Positions 34,159 to 46,635 of a stretch of 64,000 nucleotides of DNA are shown here, piece by piece. Below the pieces are notes generated by a model. The model was not told where the DNA came from. It searched no databases and was given only the letters and a program-made list of their open reading frames with translations. Source of the stretch: Ranitomeya variabilis (taxonomy: Eukaryota; Chordata; Amphibia; Anura; Dendrobatidae). Made by a program: the position numbers and the translations under genes. The stretch is taken from positions 296,284,631 through 296,348,630 of the forward strand of contig NC_135235.1 of assembly GCF_051348905.1 (NCBI RefSeq), given 5' to 3'. Within the stretch, counting starts at the first letter, position 1; the number at the start of each line of letters is the position of its first letter.

Positions 34159-34447
34159 GGCAGACACGTCTCATCATTGGAGGCCTAAACTCATTGACCA
34201 AAACCGGACGTTTCATACTATTTAAGATTATCTGCCTTGGACAACCACATTTTTAAAAGGTGTTCAACAATATTATGATGATCACAGGATGCCCCAGTTC
34301 TGGTACTCCTAGAGATCGGGTAAAGCCCACTAGCTCCACTGCAGGAGAAAAGAGAAGCAATGCATAGTTCCTATTAAAAGGGGGTATGTTACCCCAAAAA
34401 TCCTCTCTAATCCACTTATACATGTATGGGGACTTAGCCACTATAAG

Positions 34448-34905
34448 GGCACGCTCACGCTGGCAAGTAGCCAGAGTATAACTCGGACAAGTGCTCTCCA
34501 ATATAACACTCGCTCCAGTGTTATACTATGGAAAAGTGGCAACTAGCTCAGTAGAATAAAAAAAAATCACTGCATGCTGCGATTAGCAGCGTATATCGGA
34601 CGGTATACATCCATACAAATCGATGGGTGCATGCAAAACATTGGACTGCACTCAGATGTCATCCGAGTGCAGTCTGATATATGCTGACTCACAGAACGGG
34701 GAAGATGGAGAAATTAAGTTCTCCATCTTCTCCGCACCTGGGATCCGACTATCATACATGCAAGAGAATTGGATCAGAGTAAAAATGACGCTCGGATCAC
34801 ACTCGTAGCAAAATTTGAGCCGAGGATCATTTGTATATAGCGTCCGATTCTCTCGCATCAGCAAATCATTGGATGCTACCCGCCAGTGTGAGCAAGCCCT
34901 TAAAC
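34448..34905. repeat. MITE with AGGGC...GCCCT ends
   Basis: The left end AAGGGCACGCTCACGCTGGC is mirrored by GCCAGTGTGAGCAAGCCCTT. The inside contains GGACTGCACTCAGATGTCAT, also seen at 37690, and a GGAGAA-rich small palindrome. Confidence 0.65.
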
Positions 34906-35620
34906 CAGGGGCCGAGATATCATTGGTGCAACCTGTGCAGCTGCACAGGGGCCCAGCAGGTAAAGGGGGCACTACCACCTCCAAAGCATGTGGAAACGTG
35001 CATTATAATGAGTTATTGGATGGCAAAGGGCCCTTATATATTTTGCTCAGGGGCCTCTTCCGCCTGCGTCCGCCAGTGCCTTAAACTCATACCTGTGGTT
35101 TAACTTTTAGTGATATAGTTGCCATAAAAAAAACAACAATTTACAGCATTTTTAGTGATTTTCAGGACATTGTTTTAGAGCAGATCCACTCCAACTATGT
35201 TCACATAGAGCTTAAAAGCTAAAAAAAAAGACAGGTCTGATGTGCTTTTCACGAGAAATCCACTTGCTTTTTGACACTTTTTTTTTTCTTATTTGACACA
35301 GTTTTTTGTAACCTTTTTGAACATGATCATGATTTTGAAGCAGATTTGAAGAGGTTTTTGATACTTTTTTCCTGACTTGTTGATACTGTCAAGGAATCCC
35401 TATCAAATAAGTGACACGTCAATTTTTTTTTCCAGCAGCGAGATTTTTAAAACTCGGTTGAAAGAAAAAACTCTTGCAACTGGAACAGAAATCTGAATTT
35501 CACATTGAAATCAGTGTATTTGATTGAGTACTTGAAGTAGATTTTGAAGCAAATTGGCTTTAAAATACACGTTTAAAAAAAAAAAACTGTGATAACAGAT
35601 CCCAAGTAGTTTCAGTCAAC
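34906..35620. other. Intron 1 of gene A, repeat-like but unresolved
   Basis: 34910-35090 reads like part of an interspersed repeat (GGTGCAACCTGTGCAGCTGC). 35210-35600 is A/T-run rich. No exon seen. Confidence 0.35.
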
Positions 35621-35887
35621 TTAAAAAGGTATTTTAATAATGATGACCAATCCTTAGAAAAGGCCATCAATATCTGATCGGAGGGGGTCCCATACCAGGC
35701 TCAGCTGCTATCAGCCCTGGCAGATCAGGAGCTGATGTTTTAGAACCTGACAGTCACTAAACAATATGGAACTCTGCAGCTCTGCGCACATCCGGCAGCT
35801 GCTGAAGGTGGTGCCAGGCATCGGACCCTCACCGATGATGTATAATATAGGCACTCAATATGAAAGTTGTGGACAACCCTTTTAAAT
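35621..35887. repeat. Palindromic MITE, copy 2
   Basis: The TTAAAAAGGT and ACCCTTTTAA ends suggest TTAA targeting. The inside shares AAGGCCATCAATATCTGATC with the family at 19570-19972. Confidence 0.6.
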
Positions 35888-36137
35888 ACGTACAGGACTG
35901 TGTAAATAATAGCAAAGAGTCAGAATAATGAAGCTGTGGGGAAGTTTTAAGGATATAAATCTCTGAGCAATTGTGTATGGAAAACAATATTGCGCCGAGA
36001 GCTCCTGTATGACGAGAGATGTCACAAGCGCTAACAGCGCGCCCTAGGCCATACGTCCGTCCAGGCAGATGTCAAGCTGACATTTGTAGTTCCACCTCCG
36101 ATATTTTCTATATATTTTATACATAGTGGGTACTCAC

Positions 36138-36314
36138 CACTACCGCAATGCCAATCATGATGCAGTGAATGATCCTAAGCTTGGCAGGATTGGCAACTCC
36201 TGGCGGGATGTCCGAATTGGCAAATTCAAAATAAATGATGCCGGCCACCAACAAAAAGAATAACGCAATGAAAATGCCGGCAGTGATGGCCACCAATGCC
36301 AGAGCGAGGCCCAT
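36138..36314 (-). CDS. Gene A exon 1: membrane anchor
   Basis: 59 codons from ATG (36312-36314, context GCAGCCATGG) to donor GTGGTG/GTGAGT. The hydrophobic stretch at residues 4-28 (LALVAITAGIFIALFFLLV) should be a signal anchor placing the hydrolase domain in the ER lumen, as in AADAC-type enzymes. IPPGVANPAKLR follows, matching the IPATLQHPAKLR position of AADACL4. Gene B exon 1 is also exactly 59 codons. It joins exon 2 in phase 0. Exons run 36314 to 18563, so the gene spans about 17.8 kb. No TATA box or other promoter element was recognised. Confidence 0.92.
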
Positions 36315-36489
36315 GGCTGCTGCTGCCGGGTGCTCAGCGCAGGCACAACTGACTTTGAGTTGACACTTGGCGATTTCCTGCTCTTCTGTTCCTTCTGCAG
36401 CAGGTGAGGGAGTGGCAGTGGCCTGGAGGGGACGGAGAAGCTGTGTGCACTGTGGAATTTCACGGGCACATTGGAGTCTCCTTACAAGA

Positions 36490-36770
36490 TTTGCAGATTT
36501 GTCACAAAACCTGAATGATTAGCTACAAACAGCAAAGCGAATGAGATTCCTGAAGTCTCGTGCACACATTGGTCATTTGTGACTTGCAGATGTAAATCTG
36601 GAGCATGTCAATTCTTTCAGCGTTTTTGCAGCAGATTTCTTACATATTAATGGATGCATCAAAAAGGAGTAAAAAAAAAAGCATGTATTTTATGCTGTGC
36701 TTTTCCTGCAAATACAACAGGATTTTCAGATTTTTCTGCTGCAAATAATGGAATTGTGCAAATACACTTA
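36490..36770. repeat. Repeat-derived upstream sequence
   Basis: The text around GCATGTCAATTCTTTCAGCG and GTTTTTGCAGCAGATTTCTT resembles the interior of the MITE at 50593-51062. Confidence 0.4.
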
Positions 36771-36782
36771 CACAGAAAAAAA

Positions 36783-37083
36783 ACACATAAATTGAGCTTG
36801 GTTTGAGTTGGTATACATGCAGCACATAAACACATGTTCACATTGACCATAAAATACACAAAACCTACAAGAAATAAAATGAGCAAAAACCCTGCAGTAA
36901 CTAAATAAGTAAAAAGCAAAAGTGCATTTAAATAACACAGGGTTCTTAGTAATACTGTGTTTGATCAAAAATAGCTTAAAAGCCATCCCACAACAAGGTA
37001 ACTCTGATCGGGACGGTCCTACGCTGGCAAATATTAAAAACCTTACCATGTGTCAGAGTTGACCTCAGTGTGAATAAGGGCAT
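36783..37083 (-). repeat. Dispersed repeat, copy 2
   Basis: Reverse counterpart of 8905-9215, from ACATAAATTGAGCTTGGTTT to GAGTTGACCTCAGTGTGAAT. Confidence 0.75.
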
Positions 37084-37133
37084 ACAAAAGGACCAGGTCC
37101 CAACAAGTAGACACCAATCTAGGGAAGCCTTTA

Positions 37134-37930
37134 AGGCCAGTCTCACACGTCCAGATAATTCCGGTACCGGAAAAATCGTTACCAGAGTTATCCGTGTCCG
37201 TGAGCTCACGTGGCACATCAGTGTGGCACACGTGTGGCAGCCGTGTGCCGCCCGTGTGCCGACTGAGTACCACACGGACCGTGCAGGAGACAGCGCTAGA
37301 GTTAAGCGCTGTCCCCCCTGCATGTGGTGCTGAAGCCGACATTCATTCCTTCTCCCCAGCAGCGTTCGCTGGAGAGAAGTAATGAAAAATCAAGGGTTTT
37401 TTTTGTGTTTAAAATAAAGTTCCTGGTCAGCTCCCGCCTCCCACCCCCTGTGCGCCCGCCCGCTGGCATTAAAATACTCACCCAGCTCCCGCGATACTTC
37501 CTCTCAGCGCCGCAGCTTGTCCTGTATGAGCGGTCACGTGGTGGCGCTCATTACAGGGATGAATATGCAGCTCCACCCCTTTTGATTAGACTCCAATCAG
37601 AGTTTGATCAGAGTGTCATCAGTTTTTTTATGAGGTGGAGAAATAAAAAAACTTTCTCCACCTTCTCCATTCTGTCAGTCTGTGAAAATTGGACTGCACT
37701 CAGATGTCATCCGAGCGCGGTCCGATGTTTTTCACATCCCATAGACTGGCATTGCCAATTTTCATCTGACACTCGGATCAGAATCGGACGTCTCCAATTT
37801 TTTCCTCAGACTCCTCGGTCCAAGCACAAAAAAAATAAACATGTGCGAAGCTCCACAGAATATCATAGGTACGAGTGTCATCTGTGAATACCACGAAGAG
37901 CAGTCGTCAGATATAATGAGCTGTATGCGC
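37134..37930. repeat. MITE-like block
   Basis: Starts TAAGGCCAGTCTCACACGTC. It contains ATACTCACCCAGCTCCCG and the GACTGCACTCAGATGTCATC segment shared with 34448-34905. The right end is not clear. Confidence 0.5.
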
Positions 37931-38639
37931 GAGCCCTGACAGAAGCCTGTGCCCGTGACTAAGGAATGACCGACACTAAACAGAAAACCTATACCCTATA
38001 CCTCGGACCGACAGGCTCTCCAGCGCCTGCAGCACTCTGCAATAGCTGGAGAAAAAGCCCTATAATCAGTGAGGCCATACCATAACCTCCCCAGGTGAGC
38101 GCTCCTACCCTCTCCCATCTTTTGTAGGGTTTTTGTTTTTAAGTATTATTACCCCAGTAGCGCTTTGTCTTTTTTTTGTTTTTTTCTCCAGCATATACCT
38201 TTAAGCTTAGGATGAGATGATAAGAAAGCTCTGGACGAATGAGGACATAGTCCACTTTAATGGATAACCTGTAGTGACCACTAGCATTTCAGGACTGGAA
38301 TAACTAAATACACGCTGGTAATTCAGTAATATACATTGTGGCACTTATTGCCAGTCTACATCCTATTACAGATCCTCTCTGTTCTTAAGGGGAACCAGTA
38401 ATGTCCTTTTTAGCATGTAAACTGTCCCCGGCGTTGCTGGTGATGCAATGTGCATCACTAACATATTTTTTTTCATTAAAAGCAGCGGTCTGATCATGTG
38501 CAAAATGCACTTTATATAGTTATATCATACCTGCTCATTTACAGTAGTCATAGGGGTGTGCTTCATGTTATTCAGTCACAGTTGTCACTGCCCACGCAAT
38601 TTGAATGATGTTCTCGGGGTGGTGCCAACATCGCTCAAA
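37931..38639. other. Intergenic, no gene seen
   Basis: Nothing recognised between the MITE block and the minisatellite. Confidence 0.45.
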
Positions 38640-40965
38640 TTCGCTTTGAAATCCCGCGCTTGTGCAGAGTTGAGCAGAGAGTAGTGCTTGTGCAGAGTTG
38701 AGCTGAGAGCCGCACTTGTGCAGAGATGAGCGGAGATCCGCGCTTGTGCAGTGTTGAGCGGAGAGCCGTGCTTGTGCGGAGTTGAGCAGAGAGCCGCACT
38801 TGTGCAGAGTTGAGCAGAGAGCCGCACTTGTGCAGAGTTGAGCAGAGAGCCGCACTTGTGCAGAGTTGAGCAGAGAGCCGCACTTGTGCAGAGTTGAGCA
38901 GAGAGCCGCACTTGTGCAGAGTTGAGCAGAGAGCCGTACTTGTGCAGAGTTGAGCGGAGAGCCGCACTTGTGCAGTGTTGAGCAGAGAGCCGCGCTTGTG
39001 CAGAGTTGAGCAGAGAGTAGTGCTTGTGCAGAGTTGAGCTGAGAGCCGCACTTGTGCAGTGTTGAGCAGAGAGCCGTACTTGTGCAGAGTTGAGCGAAGA
39101 GCCGCACTTGTGCAGAGTTGAGCAGAGAGCCGCGCTTGTGCAGAGTTGAGCTGAGAGCTGCACTTGTGCAGTGTTGAGCGGAGAGCCGCACTTGTGCAGA
39201 GTTGAGCGGAGAGTCGCGCTTGTGCAGAGTTGAGCAGAGAGCCACACTTGTGCAGTGTTGAGCGGAGAGCCGTACTTGTGCAGAGTTGAGCGGAGAGCCG
39301 CACTTGTGCAGTGATGAGCAGAGAGCCACACTTGTGCAGTGTTGAGCAGAGAGCCGCGCTTGTGCAGTGTTGAGCTGAGAGCCACGCTTGTGCAGTGTTG
39401 AGCGGAGAGCCGCGCTTGTGCAGTGTTGAGTGGAGAGTCGCGCTTGTGCAGTGTTGAACCGCACTTGTGCAGTGTTGAGCGGAGAGCCGCGCTTGTGCAG
39501 TGTTGAGCTGAGAGCCGCGCTTGTGCAGTGTTGAGCGGAGAGCCGCGCTTGTGCAGTGTTGAGCCGCACTTGTGCAGTGTTGAGCGGAGAGCCGCGCTTG
39601 TGCAGTGTTGAGCAGAGAGCCGCGCTTGTGCAGTGTTGAGCAGAGAGCCGCGCTTGTGCAGTGTTGAGTGGAGAATACTGCTTGTGCAGAGTTGAGCTGA
39701 GAGCCGTGCTTGTGCAGAGTTGAGCGGAGAGCCGTACTTGTGCAGAGTTAAGCGGAGAGCCGCGTTTGTGCAGAGTTGAGCGGAGCGCCGCACTTGTGCA
39801 GTGTTGAGCCGCACTTGTGCAGTGTTGAGCGGAGAGCCGCGCTTATGCAGTGTTGAGCGGAGAGCTGCGCTTGTGCAGTGTTGAGCGGAGAGTCGCGCTT
39901 GTGCAGTGTTGAGCCGCACTTGTGCAGTGTTGAGCGGAGAGTAGTGCTTGTGCAGTGTTGAGCCACGCTTGTGCAGTGTTAAGTGGAGAGTAGTGCTTGT
40001 GCAGTGTTGAGTGGAGAGCTGCGCTTGTGCAGTGTTGAGTGGAGAGTAGTGCTTGTGCAGTGTTGAGCTGAGAGCCGCACTTATGCAGTGTTGTGCTGAG
40101 AGCTGCGCTTGTGCAGTGTTGAGCTGAGAGCCGCGCTTGTGCAGTGTTGAGCTGAGAGCCGCGCCTGTGCAGTGTTGAGTGGAGAATACTGCTTGTGCAG
40201 AGTTGAGCTGAGAGCCGTGCTTGTGCAGAGTTGAGCGGAGAGCCGTACTTGTGCAGAGTTGAGCGGAGAGCCGCGTTTGTGCAGAGTTGAGCGGAGAGCC
40301 GCACTTGTGCAGTGTTGAGCGGAGCGCCGCACTTGTGCAGTGTTGAGCGGAGCGCCGCACTTGTGCAGTGTTGAGCGGAGAGCCACGCTTGTGCAGTGTT
40401 GAGTGGAGAGTAGTGCTTGTGCAGTGTTGAGTGGAGAGCTGCGCTTGTGCAGTGTTGAGCTTAGAGCCACACTTGTGCAGTGTTGCGTGGAGCGCCGCAC
40501 TTGTGCAGTGTTGAGCGGAGAGCCACGCTTGTGCAGTGTTGAGTGGAGAGTAGTGCTTGTGCAGTGTTGAGTGGAGAGCTGCGCTTGTGCAGTGTTGAGT
40601 GGAGAGTAGTGCTTGTGCATTGTTGTGCTGAGAGCTGCGCTTGTGCAGTGTTGAGCTGAGAGCCGCGCTTGTGCAGTGTTGAGCTGAGAGCCGCGCCTGT
40701 GCAGTGTTGAATGGAAAGCCGCGCTTGTGCAGTGTTGAGTGGAGACTAGAGCCGTACTTGTGCAGTGTTGAGCGGAGAGCCGTACTTGTGCAGTGTTGAG
40801 CGGAGTGCGCGCTTGTGCAGTGTTGAGCGGAGAGCCGCACTTGTGCAGTGTTGAGCGGAGAGCCGCGCTTGTGCAGTGTTGTGCGGAGAGCAGCAGTTGC
40901 GCAGGGTTGAGCAGCCAGCTCGAGGAGCTGCCTATGCTCCATTTTGAGCGGCTCCCCGCGCTTGT
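38640..40965. repeat. 28-bp minisatellite, main array
   Basis: About 80 copies of a 28-bp unit (GAGAGCCGCACTTGTGCAGA plus GTTGAGCA) with higher-order variants. The minus strand lacks stops in all three frames over much of it, giving an apparent 816-codon frame. The period is not a multiple of three, so this is expected if the unit lacks stop triplets. Confidence 0.95.
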
Positions 40966-41245
40966 TCCGTGACAAGCGGTGCATACGCGCACAGTCAGTG
41001 AAGCTGGGTACTACACACAGCGTCAATACGCACACTTGTCATGGCATATGCGGTCAACACTGTGCAAGCGTGGCTCCACGATACACACTGCGCAAGCGCG
41101 GTGTGACGATACACATGTGCAAATGACGCTTCACGATACCCACTGCGCATGCCCGGCTTCACAATGCAAGACTGCATAAGCACGGCTTGACGATACACAC
41201 AGCACAAGCGCGGCTTTACGATACACACTGCGCAAGCGCGGGGTA
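40966..41245. repeat. 28-bp minisatellite, inverted diverged segment
   Basis: Units such as CACACTGCGCAAGCGCGGCT plus TTACGATA are also 28 bp. They match the reverse complement of the main unit (ACTGCACAAGCGCGGCT). The array therefore flips orientation near 40970-41050. Confidence 0.75.
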
Positions 41246-42158
41246 AAGGATCTAACTATGAAAAAACTGCACAAACCCCACTTCCTGTACAGATTATATT
41301 ATCCAGTAAAGCAGGTCCTAGCGGCTCCAGCACAATCTGGATAGACCCTGAAGGTAAAACTAGAGAAGACAACTCAGACCTGGCTCCTTGAAAGGTTGCT
41401 GAGTGTATCACGTACCTCCTTAAGGAGCCGAGGGAGAGTGCAGTATAAGAAAGAAACCCCAGCAGTACACTGAAATTTTGCGCAAACGCAGTAATTGCCT
41501 GAGGCAGTACATGTGCAGTAAGGTCCCGATGACATTGCAAGTCCCGGACTAACAATCTGCACATGCTCTGCCCCTTCCGAGCGGATGAGTCCCTGCAATA
41601 ATGGAGATTGTGCAAAATCTCGGACAGGAGAGGAAAGTCACTGAAACAAGTGTGACTTCTCAATCAGATTCAGGAAGCCATCGGGGGATCGGGAATAGGA
41701 AGAAACGCAGGATGCAGAATTTGGATGAGCCCGATATATTGTTCTTGCACGGGGGGGCCATTTTCTGTCTGTTATTTACAGTGCATGGTCATTTAACTTC
41801 AATTTTGGTGCATTTCTTTGATCACTGACATATTTTACAAAATACAGCATTGCCCAAGTGTGGCACTTTTTCCATGCATTTTTTTAATAGGATTATCGAT
41901 AGGACCGGAAAAACGCATTTTGCAACTGCCTGTCTAAAGAAACCCTGCCAACAACACGTCAAAAATATGCATGAAAATCACAGTGTTTCTTACAAATCAA
42001 AAACTAAAACATATGTGTGAAGGAACCTTAGTGAGAAACACGTTAGCAAAATAATACAATTTTGTAATACAACTCATGACATAAACCCAAAATAAAGAAC
42101 ATGTGAGATATCTCGTTATTTCATACAAAGATAAACAATATTTCACCCATATAAAGTC
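41246..42158. other. Intergenic, no gene seen
   Basis: No exon recognised. The region includes the 3' flank of gene B on the minus strand. The polyadenylation site was not assigned. Confidence 0.45.
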
Positions 42159-42915
42159 TCAAAGGTTTTTAATGTAAGTGATTATATTATCCATAGCCAA
42201 CTTTCCGGACACCACATCAGACCGATCAAAGAAGACAACTACTCCATGAAAACCATCTTCAACATGATACCATGTGACTGGGACTCCATTGTCCTCCAGC
42301 CGTTTCTTGTAGAGTATCCCATCATCTCGGAGAACATCGAACTCACATGTTAGTATGTAGGCCTGTGGTAATTGCCGGATCACAGCATCATCAGAGAACA
42401 ATGGGGAACATGGAAGGTCAAGAGTTATCTTAACTTTCTCATAAACTTCTTTATTAAATGGCGCCATGACGTGAGGTTTGTAGCCTTTGTCCTTAAATTC
42501 TTGAGAACTCAACAACTTACTTAATTTTTGTCTTATCTCAAGAGTAACATGGCTGCCCTTGATCAGTTCTTTTGACAAAGAAGGATCGCCACCTATGTAT
42601 TTCATTGTGCAGTATAATGCAAACTTTTGGTATAACAATGGGACCATCTTGTTTTGTTGGTATGAAGGTAAATTGAAGTCTGCCATCTGGAGCACTGGGT
42701 ATATCATCACCTGGGCAAGAGGCTTTGGAATATCTGATCTACCCACAAGAGCTTGACAAACCCCAGCTGTAAGATTGCCCCCGGCACTGTCTCCACATAA
42801 TATAACAGAAGAAGGATCGACTCCATGTTCTTGTGCCGTCTTCAGAAAGTGAACTGTAGCCAAGACACAGTCATCAAATGCAGCCGGGCATCTGTGTTTT
42901 GGGGCCAGGCGGTAC
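42159..42915 (-). CDS. Gene B exon 4: AADACL4-like hydrolase, C-terminal domain
   Basis: Opens at TTTTAG/GTAC and ends with YIKNL and a stop at 42159. It encodes residues 155-406 of a second AADACL3/4-type hydrolase. S198 lies in GDSAGG, D348 in CEFDVLRDDG and H378 in DGFHG, so the catalytic triad is intact. The four exons (177, 223, 64 and 757 nt) total 1221 nt or 407 codons including stop. It is much closer to gene C than to gene A, and exon 4 is the same length in B and C. A local oddity is KLSKLLSSQEF, where A and C have a Trp (KKWLGLE, KWLGSEE). It is presumably an ER-membrane carboxylester hydrolase; the substrate is unknown. Confidence 0.93.
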
Positions 42916-43259
42916 CTAAAATGAATTATTTAAAAAAAAAGACCATTAGATCTTTGATATGGGAAGAAACAGTCAATATTTGGGTAATAGGGAGCAACAT
43001 TTGCATTGATTAATATCTCCATCTAATTTCCTCATTTTAGACGTTCTTTATGGTATTAATTAATTCACAGTGGTCTAATGGCGATGATTTATTACCAAGT
43101 TAGGTCCTCCAGACTGAGATATAGTGTTGTAGATACTCTTTTCCCTAAGCAATAGATGTGGGTTCAGAATTTAGTCCTCCTCTTAAAAATGGCTTCAATA
43201 GGGTAAATGGGCAGGGGCTGTCGGAAGTAAACAACACTTGATAGAATTTATTTTATGCA

Positions 43260-43580
43260 AATAATCATGTTGTCGACTTTGTGCCCTATTCATTAGGCAA
43301 TTTTTTTTCCGTGAAATGTCACAAAATTTTTGTGTGACTTGAAGTTGTGCAAAAAATTTTGCAACTTTTTGTTGTTTTTTTACACCAGTCCTGGCCACTT
43401 TTAGAAAAGAAGACTCAGCTCACATTGGATGGGACCTGCTAAGAGCACTTGACAAATTTGTCATAATTTACACCACAAAAGTGATGTAAATTACGACAAA
43501 AACTCCAGAGTGACATTTCTGTTGGTGGCGCACGGCACTTGAAAGATGAGCCAAATTCATTAAAGTGTGATCCAAAACCA
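43260..43580. repeat. MITE-like repeat in gene B intron 3
   Basis: CCTATTCATTAGGCAATTTT and AGCCAAATTCATTAAAGTG bracket an AT-rich core similar to 27395-27530. Confidence 0.4.
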
Positions 43581-43866
43581 AAGTTGAACTTAATCCTGAA
43601 TTTCTATATTTGTAATCTAATCATCTGATCACTTTTTTTAACATACGGTACTTTAATTAAAAATTCCATACCATTCCTTCTCTACTATCTTTCTGCTTTT
43701 TTTTCTGTTCTAATGACGTTTTGTTTGAGAATCCCCAGTGCATTCTAGGATACTCAAACAGGATGTGATCAGGTGGCCAGTGCTGCAGTCGCTGTCTCTC
43801 ATCCACCAGTACTTATACTGTAAAGCAAAGGGTCAGTTATAGACAATTTTTGAGGAAACACATTAA

Positions 43867-44322
43867 AGGGGTTGTTCACTACTCTAACAACCCCTTCTAA
43901 ATCACTAGGTTACCCCTTAGAAAATAATAGCAGCTATACTCACCTCCAGTGGGGGTGCGGTTCCAGCGTTGACGGCACTGGCTCTCCTTGCACTAACGTG
44001 ACATTACGTCACGCAATCCCTGAAGCCAAATCTGTGGCCTCTTCACTCTCTCTTCCTTCAGACAAATCAGGCTTCTGGAGAAAGTGAGAGCAGCCGCAGC
44101 TCTGATTTACTAGGCATGTCTGATTTTTCTGAAGGGGGAAGGAGTGAAGCGCCCGCCAATTGGCTGCAGAGCTTGAGTGACATAATGTCATGTGAGCCCC
44201 AGGAGAATAAGTGCCAACACCTCTGAACCATAGCGATATCTATTTCTATATACTATTGAGTAATAGCCAGTTATATCTCCATGGTATTTCAATATGTGCA
44301 AATAAAGGATATATCAACCCCT
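43867..44322. repeat. TTAA-type MITE in gene B intron 3
   Basis: TTAA at 43863-43866 and 44323-44326, with termini AGGGGTTG and CAACCCCT. The inside carries ATACTCACC (43936-43944). Confidence 0.65.
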
Positions 44323-44778
44323 TTAATTGCACATGGAGAAAAAAAATAATTGAAATACTCACAAATGAGGTATACTTGGCGGTTACTCCATACAATAGAC
44401 AAATAGATATTTTTTGCCCTATATTAATTACTGGGTCCTGGCTCACCCAACTGTTTTCTGTGCATCAGTATGTCTTTTTCAATCTCGATAATGAATATTT
44501 ATAATGGTTTTGAACAAAATGTGAACCCAGTTATCATTATTTTGTTCCTGGACATTTTTTTTCATTTTCGGGGAATATAAAAACTACTACCGACAAAACA
44601 AATGGAACAGTTGCCCAAAGCAACCAATTAAGATTACAGCTTTAGATTCGGACAGAACTCGGAAAAGTTCCTTTGGTCAGATCACTTTCATTCTACAAAA
44701 TTAGTCGCAATTCACTTTCACTATTTCATTATTTTAATTAGAACGTAAGGAAACATTAGATGATCAATGCCATCTTAC

Positions 44779-44842
44779 CCAACAGAGACAACCACAGCTC
44801 CAGATTTCTTTGACAGGTATCGACAGAAAGTGTCATGGCTCT
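44779..44842 (-). CDS. Gene B exon 3
   Basis: 64 nt between TTTTAG and GTAAGATG. It encodes SHDTFCRYLSKKSGAVVVSV, with the same length and phases as gene A exon 3. Confidence 0.92.
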
Positions 44843-44987
44843 CTAAAACCAAATAAATAAGACATGAGTTATAGGAATCAATCCTACCAAACAATTATCC
44901 AATATCATGACAAATGAAAAATGCTCTGTTATCCATAACAATCAATCATATTTACATATAGCGAGGATTCCAGATTCTGCTGGCTAT

Positions 44988-45150
44988 GAGGCCACGTTCA
45001 CACGTTCAGTATTTGGTCAGTTTTTTACCTCAGAACGTGTAAGCCAAAACCAGGAGTGGGTGATAAATCCAGAAGTGGTGACGTGTTTCTATGGTACTTT
45101 TCCTCTGATTGTTCGTCTTCTGGTTTTGGCTTACAAATACTGAACGTTGG
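44988..45150. repeat. Palindromic MITE, copy 2
   Basis: Same family as 24806-25004: GCCACGTTCACACGTTCAGT and AAGCCAAAACCAGGAGTGGG with mirrored ends. Confidence 0.75.
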
Positions 45151-45942
45151 AGTTAGAGAGATAAATGGGTGTATGGTGATCCCCTGCCTTTCTCCCCTGG
45201 TTGCCCAGCTTTTGCTGCACATCTCAATTCTACCGTAAGTGAACCCCGCCGCAATAATCAAACATTTATGATAAAAATTGACAGAAAAAAGTACAACTAA
45301 CACTGGATTCAGAACTAAAAGCTAATGTCACAGTCTTTGTGTCACTCTCAATATGTCACCGCACAGTCTCTCCTAGTGCTTAGTGCAGCCATGATCCCAG
45401 TCGTCCTCCTTTAAACCAATGCGCTGATATTGTGTTCTGGCAATCTTGTACACTCCTATGAACTGCTTGCTCCGTTATCAGTCTCCTCCTAATCTCCGAG
45501 ATGGCAAATTACCTAACTCAGATAAGCAGCGACTTAACTCATTCTGGATGAATAAGCCTCTGCTCCCCTCTATGAAGGCGATCTTCACCATCTCTCAGCA
45601 GTGATGGTACTCCGTCTTGCACTTAAGGTGTCCTCCATCATGTGGGTCAAATGACATGCATGGCAGAACAAGCTGGAACTTTATGTTTGCAACTTTGCAG
45701 CTTTGGGGTAGCACTTCTTACATATATATAAGGAGTACTACTCTCACTTACTTCTACCTAGCTGTGACGCAGTCACTTCTCACAACTCTCCTTACTTCTT
45801 AAAATTCAGAGTTGACATTTACAAATAATGTAAAACCAAAACAATGTATACAAGAAGAGTGAGGGTTTACAATCTATGATGAAAAAGGGGTAAAGAGTAT
45901 TTACCTTGTATAGTCCAGCCATTATTGAGACTGCTTAGTCTA
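45151..45942. other. Gene B intron 2, no feature seen
   Basis: No exon or definite repeat recognised. Confidence 0.4.
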
Positions 45943-46635
45943 AAGGCCACGTCTCACATAGCGAGATCGCTAGCGAGATCGCTGCTGAGTCACAAGTTTT
46001 GTGACGCAACAGCGACCTCAGTAGCGATCTCGCTATGTGTGACACGTACCAGCGATCAGGCCCCTGCTGCGAGATCGCTGGTCATGTCGGAATGGCCTGG
46101 GCCGTTTTTTGGTCGTTGAGGTCCCGCTGACATCGCTGAATCGGTGTGTGTGACACCGATCCAGCGATGTCTTCACTGGTAACCAGGGTAAACATCGGGT
46201 TACTAAGCGCAGGGCCGCGCTTAGTAACCCGATGTTTACCCTGGTTACCAGCGTAAAAGTAAAAAAAAAAAAACAGTACATACTCACCATCTGATGCCCG
46301 TCAGGTCCCTTGCCGTCTGCTTCCTGCTCTGACTGCCGCCGTAAAGTGAGAGCACAGCAGTGACGTCACCGCTGCGCTCTGCTCTCACTGTACGGCTGCA
46401 CTCAGAGCAGGAAGCAGACGGCAAGGGACCTGACGGGCAACAGATGGTGAGTATGTAGTGTTTGTTTTTTTTGGTAACCAGGGTAAACATCGGGTTACTA
46501 AGCGCGGCCCTGCGCGGTCTGTGTGACAGCTCCCCAGCGACCACACAACGACTTACCAACGATCACGGCCAGATCACGGCCAGGTCGTATCGCTGGTCGT
46601 GATCGTTGGTAAATCGCTATGTGAGACGGGGCCTT
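45943..46635. mobile_element. Palindromic DNA element with CGATCTCGCTA ends
   Basis: Ends AAGGCCACGTCTCACATAGC and GCTATGTGAGACGGGGCCTT. The inner arms GGTAACCAGGGTAAACATCG and GCAGACGGCAAGGGACCTGA are mirrored. The centre holds TGACGTCA. It carries ATACTCACC (46280-46288) and GGTGAGTATG (46446-46455). The target duplication was not resolved. Confidence 0.8.

Noticed and set aside
38585-41035. 816-codon open frame on the minus strand
   Set aside because: It lies wholly in the 28-bp minisatellite. The other two frames are also open for long stretches, and the peptide only repeats the DNA period.
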